Below, in pieces: positions 14,901 through 21,033 of a DNA stretch of 21,033 bases. The translations under genes were made by a program, and so were the position numbers. Origin of the DNA: JAMOAW01 sp039908535. GTDB lineage: Bacteria; Pseudomonadota; Magnetococcia; Magnetococcales; JADFZT01. Location of the stretch: assembly GCA_039908535.1 (NCBI GenBank), contig JAMOAW010000054.1, positions 1 to 21,033 on the forward strand, read 5' to 3'. The notes under the pieces were generated by a model. The model worked only from the letters and a program-made list of their open reading frames with translations, was not told where the DNA came from and did not search any database. Position 1 is the first letter of the stretch. Each line of letters begins with the position of its first letter.

Positions 14901-16238
14901 CCCGCTTCTCATGGTATCAAATAGAGTTCTAAACCGACGCTCACTCTCAATTAAAGCTTGCTGGGTGCGCTTATGCAGAGTTGTTTCCCGAAGAAAAAGA
15001 ATTGCATCGGCAATTTGTCTGGTTATATCCCACAATAACTGCTCCTCTTTGGCATCAAAGACATTCAAGGTATGCGAATAAAGATTCAGAACGCCAAAGG
15101 GTTTTCCATGTTTATTTAAAGGTAAAGCGATACAAGAGAGCAAACCATATTTTGTGGTGAGCTCTCGCCATGGTTCAAAATCGGAATTTTCAAGAATGTT
15201 GGCGATGACCTGAGGTTTCCCTGTACGAATGGCTGTCCCTACAGGTCCACGCCCATGGACACAATCGGCCCAAGAGATGAATAGATGTTGCAGATATTCT
15301 GTATCCAAACCACATTTGGCTACGGGACGCACACTTTTTTGCGCATCCTCTTCAGGAAACCCCACCCACACCAAACAATATCCGGCATCCTCCACGAAAA
15401 CCTGACAAAGCTGCTCCAGGGCAATGTTTTCATCTCTGACCGAAGCAAAAATTTCCGCACAACGATAACGTATTTGCAAGGCCCTATTGACCTGTAATAA
15501 TTTTTTTTCATTCTTCTTTTGATCAGTTATATCATGCTGAACACAGACATAGGAACTCATCTTGCTATTCCCATCCCATACCCCACGAATGGAAGCCGCG
15601 ACCGTATAAAGTTCGCCTGTTTTTTTCTTATTAATAAACTCACCCTGCCAGACATTCCCATTCGTGATCAGGTTCCACATATTTCCATAAAATGTCTCAG
15701 GCTGCTGACCAGATTTTAAAATCCGGGCATTTTGACCGACAACCTCCTGAGCCGAATAACCCGACAGTTCGGTAAAACGAGGATTAACCTGTTCGATATT
15801 TCCTTGAAAATCAGTAATAATCATTACCATCTGACTCTGATTTACCGCTGTGGATATTTTTTTTAATGCCAATGCTTGTTGTTCCAACATCCAATAAGAA
15901 TTTTTTGCAAAACTCAAAATCCAAGCTGTCCCCCAAATAGCGAGAAGGGCATAAAAACGATTGATTAAAACCATCCACAATGGACAAAGCGGAATACTTA
16001 AGAAAATTCCCGCCACGGATACTATAGAAGTAATGCCAGCTAACCAATAAAAATAAGTTTTCTTGCCTGGATACCACCAACCAGAAATGACCACCAGCAC
16101 ATAAGGTACGGCACCTGCCACCCCCAATGGCAACGAAAGATCTACCGTAAAAATAACCATAATCAATACGATAGTTATCAAACCAGCAGGAAAAAACGCA
16201 CGGAACTTGATCGAATCCACGAAAATACGCTTCATCAT
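11961..16238 (-). CDS. Membrane-anchored hybrid histidine kinase with four PAS domains, GAF, REC and HPt
   Basis: A very long sensor kinase of about 1425 residues. Residues ~12-112 hold four membrane helices. Then come PAS (~128-245, QSQMVMIITDFQGNIEQVN), GAF (~265-420, LEQLCQVFVEDAGYCLVWVG), and three more PAS (starting ~432, ~555, ~685). The kinase core follows: HisKA with H826 (SHEIRTPMN), an HATPase N-box near 939 (NLCSNALKF), and G-boxes DTGVGM and GGTGLGLVI. A receiver with D1124 (LILMDVQMPVMDG) and an HPt domain with H1278 (FIHKLKGSAG) come next, then ~90 helical residues of unknown role. A His-Asp-His-Asp relay ending in the adjacent REC-GGDEF protein is expected. The ATG at 16238 has GGGAGG 6 nt upstream; the ATG at 16244 abuts that site directly and is less likely. 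The signal sensed cannot be deduced. Confidence 0.93.
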   Translation of the reverse strand: MMKRIFVDSIKFRAFFPAGLITIVLIMVIFTVDLSLPLGVAGAVPYVLVVISGWWYPGKKTYFYWLAGITSIVSVAGIFLSIPLCPLWMVLINRFYALLAIWGTAWILSFAKNSYWMLEQQALALKKISTAVNQSQMVMIITDFQGNIEQVNPRFTELSGYSAQEVVGQNARILKSGQQPETFYGNMWNLITNGNVWQGEFINKKKTGELYTVAASIRGVWDGNSKMSSYVCVQHDITDQKKNEKKLLQVNRALQIRYRCAEIFASVRDENIALEQLCQVFVEDAGYCLVWVGFPEEDAQKSVRPVAKCGLDTEYLQHLFISWADCVHGRGPVGTAIRTGKPQVIANILENSDFEPWRELTTKYGLLSCIALPLNKHGKPFGVLNLYSHTLNVFDAKEEQLLWDITRQIADAILFLRETTLHKRTQQALIESERRFRTLFDTMRSGVAVYDVWKDGENFIIKDINKAGEKLSNVIRERVIGHLVTDAFPGIKEFGLFEIFQKVHQTGVSEHYPISYYQDQTLQSWFENYVYKLESGEIVAIYDDLSERKKAEDILRQYASIVSASQDHLSYLDNNFIYQAVNDTYLRHHRKKREEIVGHSVVELLGEEVFNHIKENLERCLAGQTVNYQAWFDFPGVGLRWMDVSYFPYVLENGTIAGVMVSSRDNTERKFAEEALQLSEERHRTLLVETSAIIWTTNIRGEFTQPQPSWEVYTGQSFEQYQGFGWIKMVHEEDRERLWNDWQTALAQRSNYASSGRIWHRASCEYRFFVTRGVPLINHNSEVREWVGVISDVTDWKKVEETLREAKEAADVANRAKSEFLANMSHEIRTPMNVIMGMGYLALQDHPSEQQKIYLEKINMASRSLLRIIDDILDFSKIEAGKMQLESVPFDLDDVFAQLKDMLSILLASKEIAIEFSISADIPNRLIGDSTRLRQILVNLCSNALKFTQQGKISIVTEFSITKTDQILLKFSVRDTGVGMSSEQLLTLFEPFQQADNSITRRYGGTGLGLVICRRLVTMMGGEIWIESELGKGTVVYFTVLLGCGEEVSARRLSPTMNTADPYQNLSALRGARILLVEDIKMNQELAQEILLRRGFSVTVANHGAEALDLVAESVLPFDLILMDVQMPVMDGLEATRTLRTRPASRELPIVAMTASAMSEDVQACLKAGMNAHLSKPIQVNDLLSVLSKWIQPKQGKEGLVTDQDDSADISILAGELPLLPEYLPGIDIASGLARCEGDAALFRKILLVFMTEQGNFFKKLQGALAEDDFYTIGQFIHKLKGSAGNVSALGVVRLTKKIENALRQHDKKGLVELIDALQKELDTVLESGRTLKENFWSLKREDDHSSLDTASLLSMLSDLEGFLKNRDMRADQCLELIKQRLVNSSFLFQKYYIPLESCMNHLDHQGATLLLNEFRQDLKRISKE

Positions 16239-16365
16239 CTTCATCCTCCCTGATTGTCTAAAATTTTCAATTATTTCCTATCCTAACCGCTTAACCTTGC
16301 ACAGCGATACCCCATAGTATATCTTAACTGAACGATTTGTATTATTTTATTGAAAAAAACATAGA

Positions 16366-16944
16366 ATGGTTAAAACGCTCTTTTACCTCTTTGTCCTACG
16401 CCCCAATGCCTTATTTACTCGCATGCGAGTCAGAAGTTTATTGGGTTGGGCCATTGTATTACAAACATTTCGTTGGTTTGGTACCGCACTCACCACGATT
16501 GTGACTCTTTACTATTTTCAATCCCCCATGTTACTGCCAGTTCCCTTTGGAATTGATCCCACCAGCTATCGCCTTTACGAAATTTTCGCCTACGGCCCTT
16601 ATGGTCTGCTCATTATCTCTGCCATGGCCCATGTCATCTGTGTTCACGGGGCTCCCTACGCCACCCTACACCCGTTGACATTTGCCAAATGTTGGGAATT
16701 GTTAGGATTTACCTTTTTTGGACCCTGGCTGCCCAGTTTCCTGATTGACAGCTTTCTGGTGGCCCTGGGCTGGGGGGGGCCGCAAGTCATCATCCCCTGG
16801 CATGTCTCCATCGTCGGCCTGGAAGCCATTCTCACCATCGTCGGCCTTCAAGCCATCTTTGGTCTGCCTATGCGGGTGGCCATAACGTTAGGGGGGGTGA
16901 CAGGGGGGATGTTTTTGGTGTTGGCGGGGGTGGTCATTCGTTGA
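16366..16944 (+). CDS. Unrecognised membrane protein with about five TM helices
   Basis: A 192-residue hydrophobic protein. Likely membrane spans lie around residues 24-48, 76-95, 108-132, 143-165 and 168-190. A TM-spanning arrangement with P and G-rich loops (PVPFGIDPTSYRLYE, GWGGPQVIIPW) resembles Yip1-type small membrane proteins, but only loosely. No catalytic motif is seen. No good ribosome site precedes the ATG at 16366; GAAAAAAAC is the only purine-rich stretch. The gene is divergent from the hybrid kinase across a 121-bp AT-rich gap. Its stop is 8 nt before palindromic repeat copy B. It converges on the heme-copper-oxidase-like gene. Confidence 0.65.
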   Translation: MVKTLFYLFVLRPNALFTRMRVRSLLGWAIVLQTFRWFGTALTTIVTLYYFQSPMLLPVPFGIDPTSYRLYEIFAYGPYGLLIISAMAHVICVHGAPYATLHPLTFAKCWELLGFTFFGPWLPSFLIDSFLVALGWGGPQVIIPWHVSIVGLEAILTIVGLQAIFGLPMRVAITLGGVTGGMFLVLAGVVIR

Positions 16945-16951
16945 GAAGATC

Positions 16952-17099
16952 ATGCCCTGCAGGCAAAAAATTAAAGGCCAAACCCTGGGGGATGAATCCC
17001 CCAATTCCCCTCTTTTTTTTTAAAACTTTAAAAAAAAAGAGGGGAATTGGGGGCGGTCCTGCCCCCCCCCAAGGTCTTGATTTTTATCTTCCGATACAT
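16952..17099 (+). repeat. Palindromic multi-hairpin repeat, copy B (27-bp perfect stem)
   Basis: This copy begins ATGCCCTGCAGGCAAAAA and ends CCGATACATC. It contains a perfect inverted repeat of 27 bp (16998-17024 with 17027-17053, 2-nt loop): CCCCC-AATT-CCCC-TC-T9-AAA and its exact complement. The left CTGGGGGATGAATCCCCC hairpin and the right GGGGGCGGTCCTGCCCCCC hairpin overlap its edges, so alternative folds compete. It fits almost exactly between two convergent stop codons (16944 and 17103). A two-way terminator role is likely. A plus-strand ORF (16941-17228) across it looks spurious. Confidence 0.88.
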
Positions 17100-17102
17100 C
17101 AC

Positions 17103-18380
17103 TCATGGATGAGAAACCTCTGGAGGGTGCTGTTTAAGGGCGAACCAAAGGGTATAGACCAACACCCCTGCCGAAGAGGCCAAACAGACCCCAGCAGGAA
17201 TACCCAGCCAACGCCAATCGGTCAATAAGGTGCCACACATAAAATAAATCGTCCATCCATGCAGATAAAAATGGCCATTCGCGACCCGTTTGGAAATTAA
17301 ATCGTCCATCATCGGAATTTGCGCCAAACCCGCTAAACGACTAAAACGATGAAACCAGACCAAAAAAGGAACTATTTTATACAACATCCCCAAAATAATA
17401 GAGGTTATCCAGCCGAGCAAAAATAAAATTCCAAAAACAAATCGCCACTCTTCCTCAAACTGCACCGGCCAAACCAATAGCAAAACAACCGCCAAAATGG
17501 CACAACTAAAGCCCAACTTCCAAAAACGCAACGTGGCATCTTTAATTTTTCTGCGGCGTGCCCGCATCAGGCGTTGGATCTGCCAACCGTATATCCCCAT
17601 CGCCCACACCCCCGGTAAACCGGAAAGCCAAAGCATCTGCGGTATTTCAGGCAGACTCAACAATGCCAATGGGATCAATAAAAGCGTCAAAACAAATCCC
17701 CACAAAATTCGCAAGCCATATTTCTCAGGGAAAGCAGGCATCATATAAAACATGGGCAACACCTGAAAAGAGACCCCGACAATCAACACGCTCACCCAAC
17801 CCAACAACCCCCAGGTCATATGCAAACCGACCCAAACAAATCGATCCATCGGCAAAAATCCCCAAAGATACTCCCCCAAAAACAACAGCCCCAAAGTCAA
17901 AGTTGCCAACAGGGCCAGCGTTGAAATTCCCATGGCCCACACCGTGGGATGGCGAGAGGGAGCACGCCAAAGGGCACCCGCGATTTGCACCACAAACATC
18001 CCCACCGCCAAAAACAGACAAGGCATAGCCACCCATAGCCAAACCAACTCTCCCCAAACCCCCAAAAATAGCCCCAGCACGCCCAACACCAACAGGGCAT
18101 GAACCCAGGGTGAAAGATGTGGCCAAGGCACTGGTCGCCCGACCAAAACCGGAATCATCTGATATTGCGCCCCCATCATGGTCATACTGATCCAACCCAA
18201 AACAGCTAAATGGACCAATGCCACGGTTTTGGCAACCAAAGGAGAAACAAACAAATCCGCCGACCACCCCACCAACACCCCGCCAGCCAACCCCATAAAA
18301 AGCGGAGCGGTGGCAAAAAAACGCATGGGAATAGATAAGGGTGGGGCTTGATCCATATGCAGTCCACTGGTAGAAATCAT
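17103..18380 (-). CDS. Multi-pass membrane protein resembling heme-copper oxidase subunit I
   Basis: A 425-residue integral membrane protein with about 12 hydrophobic segments. The repeated pattern H-x5-GW-x-S/V followed by QxxP appears twice: VHLAVLGWISMTMMGAQYQMIP (H57) and HMTWGLLGWVSVLIVGVSFQVLP (H187). A third related block, GMLYKIVPFLVWFHRFSRL, carries H344. This layout is seen in heme-copper-oxidase-I-like and NnrS-like proteins, which may bind heme with such histidines. The full catalytic copper-ligand set is not evident, so it is unlikely to be a respiratory oxidase. The ATG at 18380 has no convincing ribosome site; an internal ATG at 18356 is an alternative. It is divergent from a hemerythrin-domain gene, which supports a role in O2 or NO handling. 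Confidence 0.65.
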   Translation of the reverse strand: MISTSGLHMDQAPPLSIPMRFFATAPLFMGLAGGVLVGWSADLFVSPLVAKTVALVHLAVLGWISMTMMGAQYQMIPVLVGRPVPWPHLSPWVHALLVLGVLGLFLGVWGELVWLWVAMPCLFLAVGMFVVQIAGALWRAPSRHPTVWAMGISTLALLATLTLGLLFLGEYLWGFLPMDRFVWVGLHMTWGLLGWVSVLIVGVSFQVLPMFYMMPAFPEKYGLRILWGFVLTLLLIPLALLSLPEIPQMLWLSGLPGVWAMGIYGWQIQRLMRARRRKIKDATLRFWKLGFSCAILAVVLLLVWPVQFEEEWRFVFGILFLLGWITSIILGMLYKIVPFLVWFHRFSRLAGLAQIPMMDDLISKRVANGHFYLHGWTIYFMCGTLLTDWRWLGIPAGVCLASSAGVLVYTLWFALKQHPPEVSHP

Positions 18381-18548
18381 AAAAATTTACTTTCTGTGTG
18401 AGGTCAACTAAAATAGAATCTTGTTCCATGCCAATTCATAGCACCTTACAGGCGTTTTGGCAATAAACCCTTGGAGCAACGTTGATAAATCAGGTACACT
18501 GTCATATGAACTTTCAAGGGTTCAAGCAACCAGTATTGGAGAAAAATC

Positions 18549-19220
18549 ATGACCGATGATTTAAAATTGATGTCACTTGAAGGAAATCGAAAAATTGCCC
18601 GGTTGCTTTCTTATTTTGATGGGGTAGCAGCGGATGCCGTTTTCGATGTGCTCGACGATGCCGACATGCGCGGACTACTGGAACTTTTTCAAAAAGAGCG
18701 CTGGGGACTTTTTGATTGGTTTCCACTCGAAGAGGGTCCAAGTCGGTGGCGTGTCCAATTGCACAAATTGGCCGACAAACGACCCAGACGACGCATTCGG
18801 GAATTTTTTGGCTACGACCATCGCCGCTGCGATGAACTCTATGCCGATTTGGAAAATGCCGCCTATGACGGCGAACGCGACAATGCCAAAAAAATCTTTG
18901 ATCGCTTTATCAAAGCCATGCACCACCATTTTAAAATGGAAGAAGAGGGTTTCTTCCCCGTCTTCGAAGAGGTCACAGGCATGACCCAAGGCCCCCCTAT
19001 GGTCATGCGTATGGAACACGAACAAATGCGTGGTATCTTCAAACAGATGGAACTGCACGTCCAAAAAGGCGATTTAGAAGGCCTTTTGCGCGCAGGCAGC
19101 ACCCTCTTGTTGGTCATGCAACAACACAACATCAAAGAAGAACAAATGCTCTACAGCATGGCCGATAACCAACTCGGGGCCAAAGCCGATGAGTATCTTA
19201 AAGTCTGGCAACGAATTTAA
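18549..19220 (+). CDS. Hemerythrin HHE-domain protein
   Basis: A 223-residue soluble protein. Residues ~85-210 form a four-helix hemerythrin-type domain. Candidate diiron ligands are H91 (YDHRRC), H126/H127 with E131 (MHHHFKMEEEGFFP), H157/E158 (MEHEQM), and H193 with E197 (QQHNIKEEQMLY). The order matches the HHE family, which binds O2 or NO or repairs iron-sulfur clusters. The N-terminal ~85 residues are helical and highly charged (LLELFQKERWG, PRRRIREFF) and unassigned. The ATG has GGAG 7 nt upstream. The gene is divergent from the heme-copper-oxidase-like gene across 168 bp and ends at a strong hairpin. A joint role with that neighbour is inferred. Confidence 0.85.
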   Translation: MTDDLKLMSLEGNRKIARLLSYFDGVAADAVFDVLDDADMRGLLELFQKERWGLFDWFPLEEGPSRWRVQLHKLADKRPRRRIREFFGYDHRRCDELYADLENAAYDGERDNAKKIFDRFIKAMHHHFKMEEEGFFPVFEEVTGMTQGPPMVMRMEHEQMRGIFKQMELHVQKGDLEGLLRAGSTLLLVMQQHNIKEEQMLYSMADNQLGAKADEYLKVWQRI

Positions 19221-19225
19221 CTCTC

Positions 19226-19257
19226 TTCCTAGGGGGCAGAAGCATGCCCCCTAGGAA
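19226..19257. terminator. Perfect 13-bp hairpin between convergent genes
   Basis: The stem is TTCCTAGGGGGCA (19226-19238) with TGCCCCCTAGGAA (19245-19257) around the six-base loop GAAGCA. It begins six bases past the hemerythrin gene stop and faces the minus-strand gene ending at 19308. No U tract follows on the plus strand; an A8 run at 19263-19270 gives a T run on the minus strand before the stem. It is terminator-like or a processing/stability stem. Confidence 0.6.
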
Positions 19258-19307
19258 TCATTAAAAAAAACCCACCCTAACAAAAAATACCGGTCACAAA
19301 ATTTGCA

Positions 19308-20609
19308 CTATTGATGAGCAAACCTTCTGAAAGGTGCCCTGTTCGATCGGATAACAACGCTTTCAAACAAAAAGTCAAAAAATATAATCAATAAGATAAC
19401 AAGGACAATTTCTTCAGAAAAAACAAGTTGGATAGTTTCTATGGAAAAATTAAGCAATTTTTTAATTGTCATAATATAGCATGTCAACACAACGGGGGAT
19501 TTTGCTTGATTTTTGAAAAAAAATTGTACAATGCTAATCATACAAAACAAAATTATAAAATCCGCAAAAAAACCAACCCATCCAAAATTGGCGTATAGAT
19601 GCGTAAAAGAGGGCATAGAGTAGTTCTGTAAATGACCGTTTACCTGATACCCAAGAAAGTGAGACAAATTGACGGGCGTATAGGGAAAAATCCCCCCTGG
19701 ATTGGACATACCCAACCCATAAAAATAATCAAATTGGGCAGGAATAAGGTTGAGCATATGCGCATGGGCCTCCGCATAAACGGAACCTATACGGTCAAAC
19801 AAAAAGCCAGGAATCAACAATAAGACATCCCACTCGCTCCGATCCTGAAGTTGAATGACCATTATGATAAAAAAAATAAATAATGCTACAAAAACATATT
19901 TAAAAATCAAACTAAGCCGTAACATCCCTGGTTTGAGCATGATCTGAGCAATAAACAAACTAAAAATCATATCAATCATTGGACTTTTGGAGCCAACTAT
20001 CGTCAAAAACGGAAAAGAAACGATCAAAGTTACATAGAAAAGGACAGTAAAGAACAGCTTTTTGTGTAAAACCTTCAAGATGTAACAATAGACGATAAGA
20101 AAAGTTGGAATAAAGAAAAAGCCCATCTGGTACCAGTGTGTTCCTTCAGGGAGAGTGGTCCACTTTTCTCCACGGGCTTTGTAAACATCCCACCCACCCT
20201 TATCAAATTCAAAAATGGGAGGGAGGCCATGACGGCTATAGTACAGCATGAACATACCGATCGTGAAGGCCCCCAAAGCACCTAACAGGGGTACGTTTAC
20301 GATGGGCCTTCTCTCAAATATCGAAGACCATTGGATCGCAAATGTCTTTTCCTCTAAACGGAATAGAATGAAAAGAAAATAGAATATGGCAATAACAGCA
20401 CCCATGCTACTATAATAAGCGATACTAAATATTTTTTCATTGTAAAAAACTTCGAAAGAACCAATAACATTAAAAACAAAAACTCCAACAAAAGACATAA
20501 AAAATAATGGATTCTTTCTAGACATCCGAGTACGGACATTTAAAAATAACAATAAAATACTGGGCAGCAAAATGGAAAGATACATTAACAGAGAAAAAAC
20601 AGCGTTCAT
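19308..20609 (-). CDS. O-antigen/exopolysaccharide polymerase-like (Wzy-type) membrane protein
   Basis: A 433-residue protein with about ten to twelve membrane helices and a large central polar loop. Features recalling oligosaccharide repeat-unit polymerases include a signal-like first helix (VFSLLMYLSILLPSILLLF), a loop with YKARGEKWTTLPEG, a GSKSPMID segment, and a late periplasmic region NYSMPSFTHLYANFGWVGFF before the last helices. Wzy-type proteins join polysaccharide repeat units at the periplasmic face. Sequence conservation in the family is very low, so this call rests on topology and a few motifs. The gene is clearly more AT-rich than its left neighbours, which suggests acquisition by transfer. 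Only a weak AAAGAAT precedes the ATG at 20609. Confidence 0.6.
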   Translation of the reverse strand: MNAVFSLLMYLSILLPSILLLFLNVRTRMSRKNPLFFMSFVGVFVFNVIGSFEVFYNEKIFSIAYYSSMGAVIAIFYFLFILFRLEEKTFAIQWSSIFERRPIVNVPLLGALGAFTIGMFMLYYSRHGLPPIFEFDKGGWDVYKARGEKWTTLPEGTHWYQMGFFFIPTFLIVYCYILKVLHKKLFFTVLFYVTLIVSFPFLTIVGSKSPMIDMIFSLFIAQIMLKPGMLRLSLIFKYVFVALFIFFIIMVIQLQDRSEWDVLLLIPGFLFDRIGSVYAEAHAHMLNLIPAQFDYFYGLGMSNPGGIFPYTPVNLSHFLGYQVNGHLQNYSMPSFTHLYANFGWVGFFADFIILFCMISIVQFFFKNQAKSPVVLTCYIMTIKKLLNFSIETIQLVFSEEIVLVILLIIFFDFLFESVVIRSNRAPFRRFAHQ

Positions 20610-20761
20610 GGTATTCTTTATATCAAAAGGTAATCTAACATGAGTTTATTAGGAAGGGTATATGGTCGCAAGAGATAGTTCAAGGGAGTAAATTAAAGTT
20701 TAGCAAATTTGAGTTGCATCCTCTTCCCGGTCAAAACAGTGGATGACCAACCGAGAACATA

Positions 20762-20903
20762 ATACCCTGCGGGCAAAAAATCAAAAGCAAAACCTTGGGG
20801 GATGAATCCCCCAAACCCCCTCTTTTTTTTAAGTATTAAAAGAAAAGGGTGGGGGGAATTGGGGGGCGGTTCTCTGCCCCCCAAGGTCTTTTACTATACA
20901 TCA
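20762..20903 (+). repeat. Palindromic multi-hairpin repeat, copy C
   Basis: The copy begins ATACCCTGCGGGCAAAAA and ends ATACATCA. Inner hairpins match copy A: CTTGGGGGATGAATCCCCCAA; CCCCCT-T8 with AAAAG/AAAAGGG-TGGGGGG; then GGGGGGCGGTTCTCTGCCCCCC. The outer stem AAAAGCAAAACCTTGGGG pairs with CCCCAAGGTCTTTT. Its right end continues ATACATCA-ATATAGAGG, and this word recurs in reverse complement at 20986-21002. Confidence 0.85.
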
Positions 20904-20985
20904 ATATAGAGGATAGATTATATTCATCTATTGGCAAAATAACAAGTCAAGACCTTGAGCGGCGGAGACGCTCTTCAATGGTTGG

Positions 20986-21033
20986 CCTCTATTTTGATGT
21001 ATCGGAAAAATAAAAATCAAGACCTTGGGGGGG
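20986..21033 (-). repeat. Palindromic repeat, copy D, inverted and cut by window edge
   Basis: On the plus strand it reads TGATGTATCGGAAAAATA, then AAATCAAGACCTTGGGGGGG. This is the reverse complement of the right end of copies A and B. Only the outer arm is inside the window. With copy C it forms an inverted pair around a ~73-bp spacer. Confidence 0.75.

Larger units (their letters stand above)
20610..21033. other. Non-coding right end dominated by palindromic repeats
   Basis: No convincing gene lies here. About 150 bp of AT-rich sequence holds the presumed promoter of the polymerase-like gene. Repeat copy C, a spacer with the small stem GAGCG/CGCTC (about 20957-20972), and inverted copy D follow. 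A short minus-strand frame at 20693-20884 spans the repeat and is not believed. Confidence 0.6.

Noticed and set aside
16941..17228. Plus-strand ORF of 95 codons after the five-TM gene
   Set aside because: It runs through repeat copy B and then antisense to the end of the 17103-18380 gene, with no ribosome site or plausible fold.
17725..18429. Long minus-strand ORF of 234 codons overlapping the membrane protein gene
   Set aside because: It is in another frame of the 17103-18380 gene. Its glycine- and phenylalanine-rich composition is what out-of-frame reading of a hydrophobic gene gives. The 17103-18380 frame has clear TM periodicity and family motifs.
18381..18548. Possible FNR/DNR box (TTGATAAATCAG) in the divergent promoter
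   Set aside because: The half-sites TTGAT and ATCAG are separated by two bases, not the required four, so it does not fit TTGAT-N4-ATCAA.

Overview
The window looks like a chromosomal segment of a Gram-negative proteobacterium. It encodes LolA, a periplasmic lipoprotein carrier that only makes sense with an outer membrane, together with RimO, YajQ, a very large hybrid sensor kinase and a VCBS-repeat adhesin. The adhesin style, the density of signalling genes and the abundant GGGGG/CCCCC palindromic intergenic repeats remind me of Magnetococcales-like lineages. That placement is recall and inference only. No rRNA, tRNA, CRISPR array, transposase or phage gene is visible.

Left part (1-3787, all minus strand). 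A CsgD-like LuxR-type regulator, a small PilZ-domain protein and the N-terminus of a giant VCBS-repeat adhesin (cut by the left edge) lie in that transcriptional order. They look like a biofilm/adhesion locus. A 13-bp perfect inverted repeat separates the regulator from the PilZ gene. Upstream of the regulator lies a nucleotide-sugar dehydrogenase gene (UDP-GlcNAc 6-dehydrogenase type) whose C-terminus ends early, next to a short hairpin/terminator.

Housekeeping block (4048-6698, minus). lolA, yajQ and rimO are co-oriented, and yajQ and rimO overlap. They are followed by two unrecognised small proteins in convergent orientation (6817-7299 plus, 7303-7785 minus).

Middle (8006-10773, plus). 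A tight three-gene cassette holds an MBL-fold hydrolase, a geranylgeranyl-reductase-like FAD oxidoreductase (TTG start) and a stand-alone cyclic-nucleotide-binding domain protein. Converging on it is a two-gene signalling operon: a ~1425-residue membrane hybrid histidine kinase (PAS/GAF/PAS/PAS/PAS/HisKA/HATPase/REC/HPt) and a REC-GGDEF response regulator with intact GGDEF and I-site. PilZ, YajQ and GGDEF together make cyclic-di-GMP a recurring theme.

Right part (16366-21033). A five-TM membrane protein of unknown role converges on a 12-TM heme-copper-oxidase-subunit-I-like protein. The latter is divergent from a hemerythrin-domain protein, plausibly a redox/NO/O2 module. An AT-rich polysaccharide-polymerase-like (Wzy-type) gene follows.

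The most distinctive feature is a dispersed family of ~150-bp multi-hairpin palindromic elements. Near-complete copies are at 10773-10926, 16952-17099 and 20762-20903. An inverted, edge-truncated copy starts at 20986, and partial or composite copies lie at 3880-4000 and 2481-2520. They sit at gene ends, mostly between convergent genes, and carry look-alike spurious ORFs.
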